Assembly: GCA_035293965.1 (NCBI GenBank)
Contig: DATGLW010000096.1
Location: 1 to 53,243 of the forward strand
Length of the DNA: 53,243 nt
Reading direction: 5' to 3'
Source: DATGLW01 sp035293965
Lineage (GTDB): Bacteria; Actinomycetota; Acidimicrobiia; Acidimicrobiales; RAAP-2
Below are positions 22,811-30,803 of the stretch, piece after piece; position 1 is the stretch's first letter, and every line of letters starts with the position of its first letter. The position numbers and the translations under genes were made by a program. Under the pieces are notes generated by a model that was given only the letters and a program-made list of their open reading frames with translations, searched no databases and was not told the DNA's origin.

Positions 22811-23935
22811 ATGCCGGGACTGAGCCGCCGCCGGCGCCGGGGTCGCCGGCGAACGGGCCTCGCGCTGCTCGTCGCCGTGTTCGGCGCAGCCATCGCCCTC
22901 GTGGTCGCCGGCTTCGCCGACGTCGGTTCCCGCTCGGGCCCCTACGAGCGTGCCGTCGACCGCTCCTTCGCCGTCCAGGCCCGCGTGGTGGTGGAGCAGT
23001 CCAACCGCTCGTCGGAGCAGCTGGCCCGCCTGCTCGGTAGCCTCACCTCGCCGGGGGTGCAGCGCCTGGTGCTCCAGCAGGAGCTCGACGGGTTGGTGGC
23101 CGACACCGAGGCGGCGTACCGGGCGGCACTCGACCTGGCCACGCCCCCGCCGGCCGCGGGGGCGGGCGCTGCACTGGCCGCGGCGATGGGGGATCGAGCC
23201 CGGGCGATGAGCCGGCTCCGGGGCGCGGTCGACGGCTTGCTCGGGTCCGCACCCCTGCCCGTCGTTCGCGGCCCGGGCGCGGCAACGACGGTGGGCCGGC
23301 CGGCCGGGCTTGGCACGGCGCAGGCGGCGACCGGCGAGCTCGCCGCCGTCGGTACCGAGCTCGTCCACGCCGACGGCGTCTACGCCACGCTGCGCCGCGC
23401 CTTTTCCGCCCAGCCCGGGGGCCAGCGCCTCCCCCGGTCGGTCTGGGTGCCCGACCAGGGCGCGTGGGGCTCGCAGTCGGTGGGCGGTCTGGTGGCCCAG
23501 CTGGCCGGCGCTCCCGCGCTGGCTCCCAGGCACCGCCTGGTGCTCGTTGGCACGGCCACGGGGCTGCGGCCGGCACCGCTGCCACCCCCGCCGGCGGGGG
23601 GCATCGCGGGCGTGTCGGTCGTGCCGCCCACGCGCTGGCTGACCGTCACGACCGTGGTGGCGAACCTCGGCAACGTGGCGGAGCAGGGCAGCGTGGTGGC
23701 CGTGACCCTCCACCTCGTCGGGCAGCAGGGCGTGCGGGGAGCGGCACCCTCGGCCCGGCAGCGCCTGTCGATCCCCCCGGGGGGCACCGTGGCCGTCGAG
23801 CTGGGGCGCCTGGCCGTGTCGCCGGGAGCCACCTACGGGCTCACGCTGTCCGTGGGCGCGCCGGCGGCCCAGGCGGATCGCAGTGGGCTGGTCCAGCAGC
23901 TGACGGTGGAGGTGGCGCCGACCGGCTCCCCGTGA
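22811..23935 (+). CDS. Membrane-anchored extracytoplasmic protein of unknown function
   Basis: 374 residues. The N-terminus is strongly basic (SRRRRRGRRR), followed by one transmembrane segment (about residues 16-37). The rest is predicted to lie outside the membrane. It has a helical, alanine-rich middle (about 50-200), then a region with WVPDQGAWGSQSVGG. The C-terminal part (about 270-370) is beta-rich and reads like an Ig/CARDB-type domain (TTVVANLGNVAEQGSVVAVTLHL, then PPGGTVAVELGRL). No catalytic motif is visible. I do not recognise a family. It sits alone between sqdB and citrate synthase, with its own -10 box. Confidence 0.7.
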   Translation: MPGLSRRRRRGRRRTGLALLVAVFGAAIALVVAGFADVGSRSGPYERAVDRSFAVQARVVVEQSNRSSEQLARLLGSLTSPGVQRLVLQQELDGLVADTEAAYRAALDLATPPPAAGAGAALAAAMGDRARAMSRLRGAVDGLLGSAPLPVVRGPGAATTVGRPAGLGTAQAATGELAAVGTELVHADGVYATLRRAFSAQPGGQRLPRSVWVPDQGAWGSQSVGGLVAQLAGAPALAPRHRLVLVGTATGLRPAPLPPPPAGGIAGVSVVPPTRWLTVTTVVANLGNVAEQGSVVAVTLHLVGQQGVRGAAPSARQRLSIPPGGTVAVELGRLAVSPGATYGLTLSVGAPAAQADRSGLVQQLTVEVAPTGSP

Positions 23936-23983
23936 GTCCCCCCGTGAGGCTCCCCGTGAGTCGACCTGCTGTCTTGGCGGCCG

Positions 23984-23989
23984 TAGGAT
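23984..23989 (+). promoter_or_regulatory. Candidate promoter of citrate synthase (TCGACC-N17-TAGGAT)
   Basis: TAGGAT with a weak -35-like TCGACC (23961-23966) 17 bp upstream. It would give a leader of about 58 nt containing AGGAGG, so unlike its neighbours this gene appears leadered. Confidence 0.4.
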
Positions 23990-24053
23990 CGGGCGGACGC
24001 GCCGGCGGGCGCTGCCAGCGGCAGACCGACTGACACAGGAGGCCTTCAGGCCC

Positions 24054-25322
24054 GTGGCCGAGAGCATCACGATCATCGACAACCGCACCGGCGACTCGGT
24101 CGAGATCCCCATCGTCAACGGGGGCGTGGCTGCCACCGAGTGGTCGAAGCTCCTCCCGGGGGTCTGGTTCTACGACCCGGGGTTCATGTCCACCGCCGCC
24201 TGCTCGAGCGCGATCACCTACCTCGACGGCGAGGCGGGGATCCTGCGCTACCGGGGCTACCCCATCGAGCAGCTCGCCGAGCACTCCACGTACCTCGAGG
24301 TCGCCTACCTGCTCCTCAACGGGGAGCTGCCCACTCCGGCCCAGTTCGAGGCCTGGAAGCACGAGATCACGTACCACACCTTCATCCACGAGAACGTGCG
24401 CAAGCGGTTCCTCGAGGGCTTCCACCACGATGCCCATCCGATGGGGATGCTGGTGTCCGCCGTCGCCGCCCTCTCGACCTTCTACCTCGACGCCAAGGAC
24501 ATCTTCGACCCCGGCTCGCGCTCCAAGCAGATCATCCGCCTCATCGCCAAGATGCCGACGCTCGCCGCCGCGGCCCACCGTTTCAGCGTCGGGATGCCGT
24601 TCGTCTACCCGGACAACTCCCTTGACTTCGCCGCCAACTTCCTCTCGATGATGTGGAAGGTGGCAGAGCCGCGCTTCGAGGCCGACCCGGTGCTCACCCG
24701 GGCCCTCGACCTGCTGTTCATCCTCCACGCGGACCACGAGCAGAACTGCTCGACGACCTCCATGCGGGTGGTCGGCTCCGCCCATGCCGACCCGTACTCG
24801 GCCACCGCCGCGGCGGCCGCGGCGCTCTACGGCCCGCGGCACGGCGGGGCGAACGAGGCGGTGATCCGGATGCTCACCGAGATCGGCAGCATCGACAACG
24901 TGCCGGCGTTCGTCGACGCCGTCAAGGCCGGGCACGGGCGTCTGCAGGGCTTCGGGCACCGGGTCTACAAGAGCTACGACCCCCGGGCCTCGATCATCAA
25001 GCGCACCGCCGACGACGTCTTCGCCGTGACCGGCAAGAACCCCCTGCTCGACGTGGCGCTCAAGCTCGAGGAGATCGCCCTTTCCGACGAGTACTTCATC
25101 TCGCGGCGGCTCTACCCGAACGTCGACTTCTATTCGGGGCTCATCTACCAGGCGATGGGGTTCCCGCTCGAGATGTTCCCGGTCCTCTTTGCCATCCCGA
25201 GGACATCGGGCTGGCTCGCCCACTGGCAGGAGATGCTCGACCAGGACTCCAAGATCGCCCGGCCGCGCCAGCTCTACATCGGGCCGGGCAAGCGGGACTA
25301 CGTGCCGCTCGACGCTCGCTGA
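24054..25322 (+). CDS. gltA: Citrate synthase (type II-like)
   Basis: 422 residues. It condenses oxaloacetate with acetyl-CoA at the entry of the TCA cycle. The catalytic triad is visible: the HADHEQN motif (His225/His228), His302 in GFGHRVYK and Asp358 in NVDFYSG. The N-terminal beta region (ITIIDNRTGDSVEIPIVNG) and length match the hexameric type II enzymes rather than 2-methylcitrate synthases, though the latter cannot be excluded in a genome that handles propionyl-CoA. The GTG start is preceded by AGGAGG at 11 nt, slightly far. It converges with the thioesterase gene across a repeat. Confidence 0.95.
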   Translation: MAESITIIDNRTGDSVEIPIVNGGVAATEWSKLLPGVWFYDPGFMSTAACSSAITYLDGEAGILRYRGYPIEQLAEHSTYLEVAYLLLNGELPTPAQFEAWKHEITYHTFIHENVRKRFLEGFHHDAHPMGMLVSAVAALSTFYLDAKDIFDPGSRSKQIIRLIAKMPTLAAAAHRFSVGMPFVYPDNSLDFAANFLSMMWKVAEPRFEADPVLTRALDLLFILHADHEQNCSTTSMRVVGSAHADPYSATAAAAAALYGPRHGGANEAVIRMLTEIGSIDNVPAFVDAVKAGHGRLQGFGHRVYKSYDPRASIIKRTADDVFAVTGKNPLLDVALKLEEIALSDEYFISRRLYPNVDFYSGLIYQAMGFPLEMFPVLFAIPRTSGWLAHWQEMLDQDSKIARPRQLYIGPGKRDYVPLDAR

Positions 25323-25340
25323 GCGGGCGGCCGGTCACGC

Positions 25341-25391
25341 CCGGCTGCTCAGCTGGGCCGGCTGCTGGGCCGGCTGCTCAGCTGGGCCGGC
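25341..25391. repeat. 22-bp direct repeat, two exact copies, between gltA and the thioesterase gene
   Basis: An exact 22-bp sequence occurs at 25341-25362 and 25370-25391, separated by 7 bp. It contains CAGCTG and ends in GGGCCGGC. The second copy covers the last codons and stop of the convergent thioesterase gene, so the duplication copied a gene end into the intergenic gap. Confidence 0.85.
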
Positions 25392-26244
25392 GCTTCCAGG
25401 GTTCGGTGATCACCCGGGTCAGCCCCTCTTGCACGATCGACACGACCAGCCGGCTCGAGCGGTCGAACAGGAAGCCCCGGGCCAGCCCTCTCCCCCCGGT
25501 GGCCACCGGCGAGTCGGTGTCGAACAGGAGCCACTCGTCCGCCCGGAAGGGCCGGTGGAACCAGACGCAGTGGTCGATGCTCGCCCCCATGAAGCTGGCG
25601 TCCTTGGAGCGGACGTCATGGGGGGCCAGGATCGTGTCGAACAGCGACATGTCCGAGGCGTAGGTGGCCACGCAGGCGTGGAGGAGCGGGTCGTCGGGCA
25701 GCTTGCCGTCCGCGCGGATCCACAGCCGCTGGTAGGGCTCGTCCTGGGCCGGATCGATCGGGAGCCGCCCCACGTGGCGCTGCTCGATGGGGTGCGGTCT
25801 CGAGAACCAGTCGGCGAGCGCGTCGCGCCAGGGGGCGAGGCGCTCGGGCAGCGACTCGAGCTCTTCGGGTGGCGGCACCTCTGGCATCGGGAACTGGTGC
25901 TCGAGCCCCACCTCGTCGGTGTGGAACGAGGCGTTCATGGTGAGGATGGCCTCGCCATGCTGGACCGCTCGGACCCGACGGGTCGTGAACGACTTGCCGT
26001 CGCGGATCCGGTCCACCTCGTAGAGGATGGGGATCGTCGGGTCGCCCGGGCGCAGGAAGTAGGAGTGCAGCGAATGGACGCGGCCGTGCTCGACGGTCCG
26101 GCCCCCCGCCATCAGCGCCTGGGCGGCGACCTGGCCGCCGAACACCCGCTGGCGCTCCTCGTCGGGCTGCATGCCACGGAAGATGTTCACCTCGATCGGC
26201 TCCAGGTCGAGCAGCCGGACGAGGAAGTCGAGAGCTTCGCTCAT
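25378..26244 (-). CDS. tesB: Acyl-CoA thioesterase II (TesB-like)
   Basis: 288 residues, forming a double-hotdog thioesterase. The first half has FRGMQPDEERQRVFGGQVAAQAL and HSLHSYFLRPGDP, and the second half ATYASDMSLFDTIL and ASIDHCVWFHRPFRADEW. The catalytic Asp/Thr/Gln set of the family is consistent with these motifs (Asp in SIDH, Gln in GGQVAAQ). It hydrolyses medium or long acyl-CoA to free acid and CoA. The ATG at 26244 has no Shine-Dalgarno. TAGCCT at 26259-26264 (minus strand) points to a transcript that begins at a 3-codon frame (26252-26241) overlapping this start. Confidence 0.92.
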   Translation of the reverse strand: MSEALDFLVRLLDLEPIEVNIFRGMQPDEERQRVFGGQVAAQALMAGGRTVEHGRVHSLHSYFLRPGDPTIPILYEVDRIRDGKSFTTRRVRAVQHGEAILTMNASFHTDEVGLEHQFPMPEVPPPEELESLPERLAPWRDALADWFSRPHPIEQRHVGRLPIDPAQDEPYQRLWIRADGKLPDDPLLHACVATYASDMSLFDTILAPHDVRSKDASFMGASIDHCVWFHRPFRADEWLLFDTDSPVATGGRGLARGFLFDRSSRLVVSIVQEGLTRVITEPWKRRPS

Positions 26245-26252
26245 CCGGCCAT
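26241..26252 (-). other. Minimal ORF (ATG-GCC-GGA-TGA) overlapping the tesB start
   Basis: Read on the minus strand, TAGCCT is followed by 6 nt and then an ATG that begins a 3-codon frame. Its TGA shares bases with the tesB ATG (ATGA). If transcription is leaderless here, ribosomes would load on this mini-ORF and then reinitiate at tesB. Confidence 0.3.
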
Positions 26253-26366
26253 GTTGGCAGGCTACGAGGTGCCGCTGCGCCACGGCCCGTCATCGGGGGC
26301 TCGGGCCCGGCCCGGCAGGCTCTGCGGGCGCCCCATGGCAAGCCTGGGGACCATTCGTCCCCCGTG

Positions 26367-26372
26367 TAGGAT
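26367..26372 (+). promoter_or_regulatory. -10 element TAGGAT for the GtrA-like gene
   Basis: TAGGAT, then 6 nt, then ATG 26379. There is no Shine-Dalgarno. Confidence 0.5.
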
Positions 26373-26378
26373 GACTCG

Positions 26379-26900
26379 ATGGCCGATCTCGCCCAGAGCC
26401 TCTGGGAGTGGCTTCGCAGCGACGAGGGTCAGAAGATCTTCCGCTACTCCATGGTGTCGGTCATCTCGACCGCCGTCTCGTTCGTGGTCCTCCTCATCGT
26501 CTACGGCGTCTTTCACCCCTGGAGCGAGGTGCCGAGCACGGTCTTCGCCAACGGCGTGGCCACCTTCCCCTCGTACTGGCTGAACCGGAATTGGGCCTGG
26601 GGCAAGACCGGCCGCTCCCACCTGGTGCGGGAGGTGGCGCCGTTCTGGGCCATGGCTGCCGCCGGCATCGCCTTCTCCATCGTGGGGGCGGCCGTCGCGC
26701 ACCACATCGGGGTCGAGTACCACTTCCACCATCTGGAGCTGACCGCCATCGTGCTGTTCGCCAACGTCATGTCCTTCGCCATCTTCTGGGTCCTGAAGCT
26801 GATGCTGTTCAACCGGCTGTTCCACGTCCCCTCCCTGATCGACGAGATCGGCGAGCCGGTCGAGGCCGAGGAGCAGCAGGGCCGTGCCGGCGTTCGCTGA
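26379..26900 (+). CDS. GtrA-family four-helix membrane protein
   Basis: 173 residues with four transmembrane segments (about 22-43, 50-68, 88-108 and 122-145). GtrA-type features include FRYSMVSVISTAVSFVVLL at the first helix, NGVATFPSYWLNRNWAWG in the second, and a last helix ending in FWVLKLMLFNRLF. GtrA proteins are thought to flip or stabilise polyprenyl-linked sugars for cell-surface glycans. No glycosyltransferase is adjacent, although an MptB-like polyprenol-dependent transferase lies 2.5 kb downstream. The cobT start overlaps its 3' end by 17 bp, so the two share a transcript. Confidence 0.87.
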   Translation: MADLAQSLWEWLRSDEGQKIFRYSMVSVISTAVSFVVLLIVYGVFHPWSEVPSTVFANGVATFPSYWLNRNWAWGKTGRSHLVREVAPFWAMAAAGIAFSIVGAAVAHHIGVEYHFHHLELTAIVLFANVMSFAIFWVLKLMLFNRLFHVPSLIDEIGEPVEAEEQQGRAGVR

Positions 26901-27942
26901 CGCCCGATCGCGTCTCGCCCCCCCCGACGACGCAGCGGCCGCCGCCGCCGCCGCCCGCCACGAGCGCCTGACGAAGCCCTCGGGGTCGCTCGGACGTCTG
27001 GAGTCCGCAGGCATCCGGCTCGCGGCCATCGCCCGCCGGTGCCCACCGCCCGTGCCCGAGCCGGCGGCCGTGGCGGTGTTCGCCGGCGACCACGGGGTGT
27101 TGGCCGAGGGAGTGTCGCCGTGGCCGGCGGAGGTGACGGCGCAGATGGTCGCCAATTTCTGCGCTGGTGGCGCGGCGGTGAACGTCCTCGCCCGCCATGT
27201 TGGTGCCCGGGTCCTCGTGGTCGACGTGGGCGTGGCCGGCGACCTGCCGGCCGCGCCGGGCCTGCGGCAGGCGAAGGTGCGCCGCGGCACCGGCAACATC
27301 GCCCGAGAGCCGGCCATGTCCGAGGGGGAGGCTCTCAGGGCGCTCGACGTGGGGGCCCAGGTGGCGGCAGACCTCGCGGCCGAGGGAGCGCAGTGCCTGT
27401 TGACCGGCGACATGGGCATCGGCAACACCACGCCGGCAGCGGCCCTGGTGGCGGCCCTCACTGGCCGACCGGCCGCCGAGGTGACGGGCCGGGGGACGGG
27501 CATCGACGACGCGACGCTGGCTCGCAAGGTGGCGGTGGTCGACCAGGCCGTGGCGCGTTGCGGGCCCAGTGGTGACCCGATCGAGGTGCTGGCCTCGCTC
27601 GGGGGTCTCGAGATCGCTGCCCTGGCGGGGTTCGTGGTGGGCGGTGCCGCCGCCGGGCTGCCGGTCGTGCTCGACGGTCTCATCGCCGGTGCCGCGGCGC
27701 TCGTCGCCACCGCCGCCGCCCCGGTGTGCGCTGGCTACCTGTTCGCCGGGCACCGGTCGACGGAGCCGGGCGCGACCTCGGTGCTCGAGCACCTGTGCCT
27801 GGAGCCCCTCGTCGACCTCGAGCTTCGGCTCGGCGAGGGCACCGGGGCGTGCCTCGCCCTGCCGCTGCTCCAGGGGGCGGCCAAGATCCTCGGAGAGATG
27901 GCCACCTTCGAGTCGGCCGGGGTGACCGACAGCCGCGAGTGA
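26884..27942 (+). CDS. cobT: Nicotinate-nucleotide-dimethylbenzimidazole phosphoribosyltransferase
   Basis: 352 residues. It makes alpha-ribazole phosphate, the activated lower ligand of cobalamin. Motifs include TKPSGSLGRLE, VFAGDHGVLAEGVSPWP, LTGDMGIGNTTPA and GRGTGIDD. The C-terminal LRLGEGTGACLALPLLQGA holds the conserved catalytic glutamate. Length and order match CobT throughout. The GTG start lies inside the GtrA-like gene, with purine-rich GAGGAGCAGCAGGG upstream. No other cobalamin genes and no cobalamin riboswitch were seen here. It converges with yajQ, with only 4 bp between the stop codons. Confidence 0.95.
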   Translation: MPAFADARSRLAPPDDAAAAAAAARHERLTKPSGSLGRLESAGIRLAAIARRCPPPVPEPAAVAVFAGDHGVLAEGVSPWPAEVTAQMVANFCAGGAAVNVLARHVGARVLVVDVGVAGDLPAAPGLRQAKVRRGTGNIAREPAMSEGEALRALDVGAQVAADLAAEGAQCLLTGDMGIGNTTPAAALVAALTGRPAAEVTGRGTGIDDATLARKVAVVDQAVARCGPSGDPIEVLASLGGLEIAALAGFVVGGAAAGLPVVLDGLIAGAAALVATAAAPVCAGYLFAGHRSTEPGATSVLEHLCLEPLVDLELRLGEGTGACLALPLLQGAAKILGEMATFESAGVTDSRE

Positions 27943-27946
27943 GTGT

Positions 27947-28435
27947 TCAGTCGCGGAAGTTCTCGAACTGGAGGGGGATGCCGAAGTCCTCGGCCCTGCA
28001 CGCCGCGATCACCGACTGGAGGTCGTCGCGCTTTTTGGCTGCCACGCGCAGCTGGTCGCCCTGGACCTGCGAGCTCACACCCTTCAGGCCGAGCTCCTTG
28101 ATGAACTTGTTGAGCCGCTTGGCGTGCTCGGCCGAGATGCCGGCCCTGATCTTGACCCGCTGGCGGGCAGTGCCCTTGGCCGCTTCCTCCACCTTCTGGG
28201 GATCGAGCGCCTTGAGCGGTACCTGTCGCTTGACGAGCTTTTCCTCGAGCACCTGGTAGAGAGCTCGGAGCCGGTCCTCCGTGGCCGAGCGCAGCACAAG
28301 CTCGCCCTCTTGCTGCTCGATCGTGCTGTCGGTGTTCTTGAGGTCGAAGCGCGTCGCCGCCTCGCGGTTTGCCTGGTCGACGGCGTTGCGAACCTCCTGC
28401 ATGTCGACCTGCGAGACGATGTCGAAGGTTGGCAT
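27947..28435 (-). CDS. yajQ: YajQ-family cyclic-di-GMP/nucleotide-binding protein
   Basis: 162 residues from ATG 28435, the normal YajQ length of about 160. It starts MPTFDIVSQVDMQEVRNAVDQA, with RFDLKNTDS, then VKIRAGISAEHAKRLNKFIKELGLK and a C-terminal VAAKKRDDLQSVI-FGIPLQFENFRD, all family hallmarks. YajQ proteins have two ferredoxin-like domains and bind nucleotides, in some species c-di-GMP. A GTG two codons further upstream (28441) is also in frame. However, a TACGCT box ends right next to it, so a leaderless transcript would begin at the ATG. Confidence 0.93.
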   Translation of the reverse strand: MPTFDIVSQVDMQEVRNAVDQANREAATRFDLKNTDSTIEQQEGELVLRSATEDRLRALYQVLEEKLVKRQVPLKALDPQKVEEAAKGTARQRVKIRAGISAEHAKRLNKFIKELGLKGVSSQVQGDQLRVAAKKRDDLQSVIAACRAEDFGIPLQFENFRD

Positions 28436-28441
28436 CGCCAC

Positions 28442-28447
28442 AGCGTA
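28442..28447 (-). promoter_or_regulatory. -10 element TACGCT for yajQ
   Basis: On the minus strand TACGCT lies 6 nt before ATG 28435 and directly abuts the alternative GTG 28441, which therefore cannot lie inside the transcript. This decides the start. Confidence 0.45.
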
Positions 28448-28657
28448 CCGGCCTGCCCACCGCCCTCCGCGTGAGGCCGCGGCCCATCCCGGGAAGCCCC
28501 GACCCAGCTCTCCCCGCTGCCACCATGGCTCGTGACCCGCGGCCCCGCCCGGGAAGCTCCGACCACCAGGGATCGGGCCCCGGCCGGGCGGCCCGTCGGC
28601 GGTGGGTCCGCTCGAACCGACGCACCCCCGCCCTGTCGGGTGCCTGGCCGGCGACGC

Positions 28658-28663
28658 TATCCT
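28658..28663 (+). promoter_or_regulatory. -10 element TATCCT for tRNA-Tyr
   Basis: TATCCT is followed by 7 nt and then the first base of tRNA-Tyr. The precursor would thus need little or no 5' trimming. Confidence 0.45.
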
Positions 28664-28670
28664 GCTCGAC

Positions 28671-28756
28671 GGGTCGGTGTCCGAGTGGCCAAAGGAAGCA
28701 GACTGTAAATCTGCCGGCGTACGCCTACGGAGGTTCGAATCCTTCCCGGCCCACCA
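28671..28756 (+). tRNA. tRNA-Tyr (anticodon GTA)
   Basis: 86 nt including an encoded CCA. The acceptor GGGTCGG pairs with CCGGCCC (one G-U), with discriminator A. The anticodon arm GCAGA-CTGTAAA-TCTGC gives GTA. A long class II variable arm and a GGTTCGAATCC T arm are present. Confidence 0.95.
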
Positions 28757-28910
28757 GACCGCAGGACCTCGTCAGCCTGCCTGACGGCGCCTCGCGGCGC
28801 GGCGTGCCCGACGGTTCGCCGACGGTCAGCCGCCACCCCGGCCGGCGCGCTCGGATCGAGGATCGGCCAGGGCCCCCGGAGGCGCATCACGGCATGCAAC
28901 GGGCGAGGCC

Positions 28911-28916
28911 TACAAT
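28911..28916 (+). promoter_or_regulatory. -10 element TACAAT upstream of the mannosyltransferase gene
   Basis: TACAAT is the closest match to the sigma-70 consensus in this part of the window. It gives a leader of about 125 nt before GTG 29049. The 28757-29048 stretch otherwise holds no gene I can support. Confidence 0.45.
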
Positions 28917-29048
28917 GGCGCGTGGCGGCACGGGCCGGTCGTGGGAATCCGCGGCGCGGTGCCCGTCCGGTCGTCCTCATCTGCTCGGGGCGCTCCGGAG
29001 TTGCTGCCACAGCGACCTGCCAGACCCACGAGGGAGACCCGGGCCACC

Positions 29049-30794
29049 GTGGCCGAGCTGCCGAGCGTCACCAGCCATCTTGGAGCGGCAGCCATGCTCC
29101 GCGGCCGAGACTGGCTCGCCGGATGTCGCCGCCGCCGTCTCTCCGAGGGCGCGGCCCGGGTGGCCGCAGCCGGCCAGGCGTGGTGGTTCCGGGTCCTGCT
29201 GCGGGCCGAGGCGGCAAAGTCGCAGCTGGCGCCGGTCAGCCCGTGGGCTCGCGGGACCGCCGGCGGGGATGACGGCGGGTCCTGGGGCTTCCTCTGGAAG
29301 CCGGCGGTGCTCGGTCTGGTGGCGTTGACGGCCATCGCCGCCGGGGCATCCCTCCCGAGCTCGCCGTTCAAGCTCGAGATGGCGGGCACCTGGTTCTTCG
29401 GCGTGCCCTCCACGGTCGACGGTCCCGCCGTCCAGACCAACCTCCTCGTGGGCCTGGTGGCCGTGTACGGCGGCCTCGTGCTGCTGGCCCGAGTCTGGTT
29501 CAAGCTCCTGAGGGCCCTCTCCGAGCGACCGGGGGTGCCCGTGCGGTACCTGGGCATGATCCTCGCCCTGTGGCTCGTGCCCATGTTGCTGGTCCCGCCG
29601 GTCTTCAGCCGCGACGTGTTCTCCTACGCGGCGCAGGGCGAGATGATGAGCCGCCACATCAACCCCTACGTCTACGGGCCGGGCACGCTCGGCTCCGGGC
29701 CCTTCGTCAACCCCGTCGACCCGTTGTGGATGAACACGCCTGCCCCCTACGGTCCACTCTTCTTGATGATCGACGGGTTCTTCGCCACGCTCAGCTTTCA
29801 CAACGAGCTGCTCACGGTGGTGATGCTCCGGCTCCTTGCGCTCGGTGGGACCCTGCTCGTCGCGTGGTGCGTGCCGAAGCTGGCCGAGGCGTCTGGGCGC
29901 GACGTGGGTCCGGTGTATGTCATGGCCGTCCTCAACCCGCTCGTGCTGCTGACCCTGGTGGGTGCGGCGCACAACGACGCCCTCATGGTCGGCCTGCTGG
30001 TTGCCGGGGTCACGGCGGCCAAGCGCGGGCGCCCGGTAGCAGGCATCGTCCTGTGCGCGTTGGCGGCGGCGGTGAAGGCGCCGGCCGCGCTCGGTGTCCT
30101 CTACATCGGGTGGGAGTGGCTGGGTCCCGGTCTGCCGCTCCGCCAACGGGTTCGCCCCGTGCTCACCGCCGGCATGCTGGCGGCCGGCGTCATGGTGCTG
30201 GTCACCGTGGTGAGCGGGCTCGGGTTCGGCTGGGTGGCCAACCTCGAGACGCCCGGTACGGTGCGGAGCTGGCTTGCGCCGGCCACCGGTGCGGGCCTGG
30301 CGTTGAGCGGCCTCGCCCACGTGGTCGGCGTCGGCGTCTCCCAGGCCGGGATGCTGTCGGTCACCCGGGTGCTGGGGCTGCTCACCGCCTCGGCCGTGGC
30401 CGTGTACCTGCTCGTTCGTTCGGAGCGAGTCGGGAGCCTGCGGTCGATGGGGCTGAGCCTCCTGCTGTTCGTGATCCTCGGCCCCGTCGTGCAGCCGTGG
30501 TACCTGACCTGGGGCATCGTCGTGCTGGCGGCCGTCGCCTCGGGCCGGCTGCGGGCCGTGCTCGTGCTCTTCTCGGTCGCGGTGCCCTTCATCGGCCTGA
30601 CCGGCGGCCACACGTTGCTCCACCAGATGGCCACCTCGGATCCGCTGGCGGTCATGGCGGCGTCGATCGTCCTGCTCGCCGTGGCCCTGGTGCCCCTCGG
30701 GCGCTGGGGGGTGGCAACCCGGGTGCGACGCGCCGCCGCCGAGGCCGAGGAGGCCGAGGAGGCCTGGTCGCAGCCAGCCCTCGCCTTCGAGTAG
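29049..30794 (+). CDS. MptB-like polyprenol-phosphate-mannose-dependent alpha-1,6-mannosyltransferase (GT-C)
   Basis: 581 residues, an integral membrane protein with about a dozen hydrophobic segments. The first extracytoplasmic loop has the GT-C acidic motif FSRDVFSYAAQGEMMSRHIN, then NPYVYGPGTLG and PAPYGPLFLMID, as in MptA/MptB. GAAHNDALMVGLL is also typical. In mycobacteria and corynebacteria such enzymes extend the mannan core of lipomannan using polyprenyl-phosphomannose. The product in this organism is inferred. GTG 29049 is chosen, with GAGGGAG about 12-14 nt upstream. A longer in-frame start at 28941 would add a low-complexity basic peptide. Confidence 0.75.
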   Translation: MAELPSVTSHLGAAAMLRGRDWLAGCRRRRLSEGAARVAAAGQAWWFRVLLRAEAAKSQLAPVSPWARGTAGGDDGGSWGFLWKPAVLGLVALTAIAAGASLPSSPFKLEMAGTWFFGVPSTVDGPAVQTNLLVGLVAVYGGLVLLARVWFKLLRALSERPGVPVRYLGMILALWLVPMLLVPPVFSRDVFSYAAQGEMMSRHINPYVYGPGTLGSGPFVNPVDPLWMNTPAPYGPLFLMIDGFFATLSFHNELLTVVMLRLLALGGTLLVAWCVPKLAEASGRDVGPVYVMAVLNPLVLLTLVGAAHNDALMVGLLVAGVTAAKRGRPVAGIVLCALAAAVKAPAALGVLYIGWEWLGPGLPLRQRVRPVLTAGMLAAGVMVLVTVVSGLGFGWVANLETPGTVRSWLAPATGAGLALSGLAHVVGVGVSQAGMLSVTRVLGLLTASAVAVYLLVRSERVGSLRSMGLSLLLFVILGPVVQPWYLTWGIVVLAAVASGRLRAVLVLFSVAVPFIGLTGGHTLLHQMATSDPLAVMAASIVLLAVALVPLGRWGVATRVRRAAAEAEEAEEAWSQPALAFE

Positions 30795-30803
30795 CCCGCT
30801 CCC

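Noticed and set aside
26884..26900. Cobalamin riboswitch before cobT
   Set aside because: cobT starts inside the GtrA-like gene and no B12-box-like sequence was seen upstream.
28922..29272. GTG 28922, just after TACAAT, as a leaderless gene
   Set aside because: Its frame differs from the mannosyltransferase and encodes a basic, low-complexity peptide with no support. The main gene starts at 29049.
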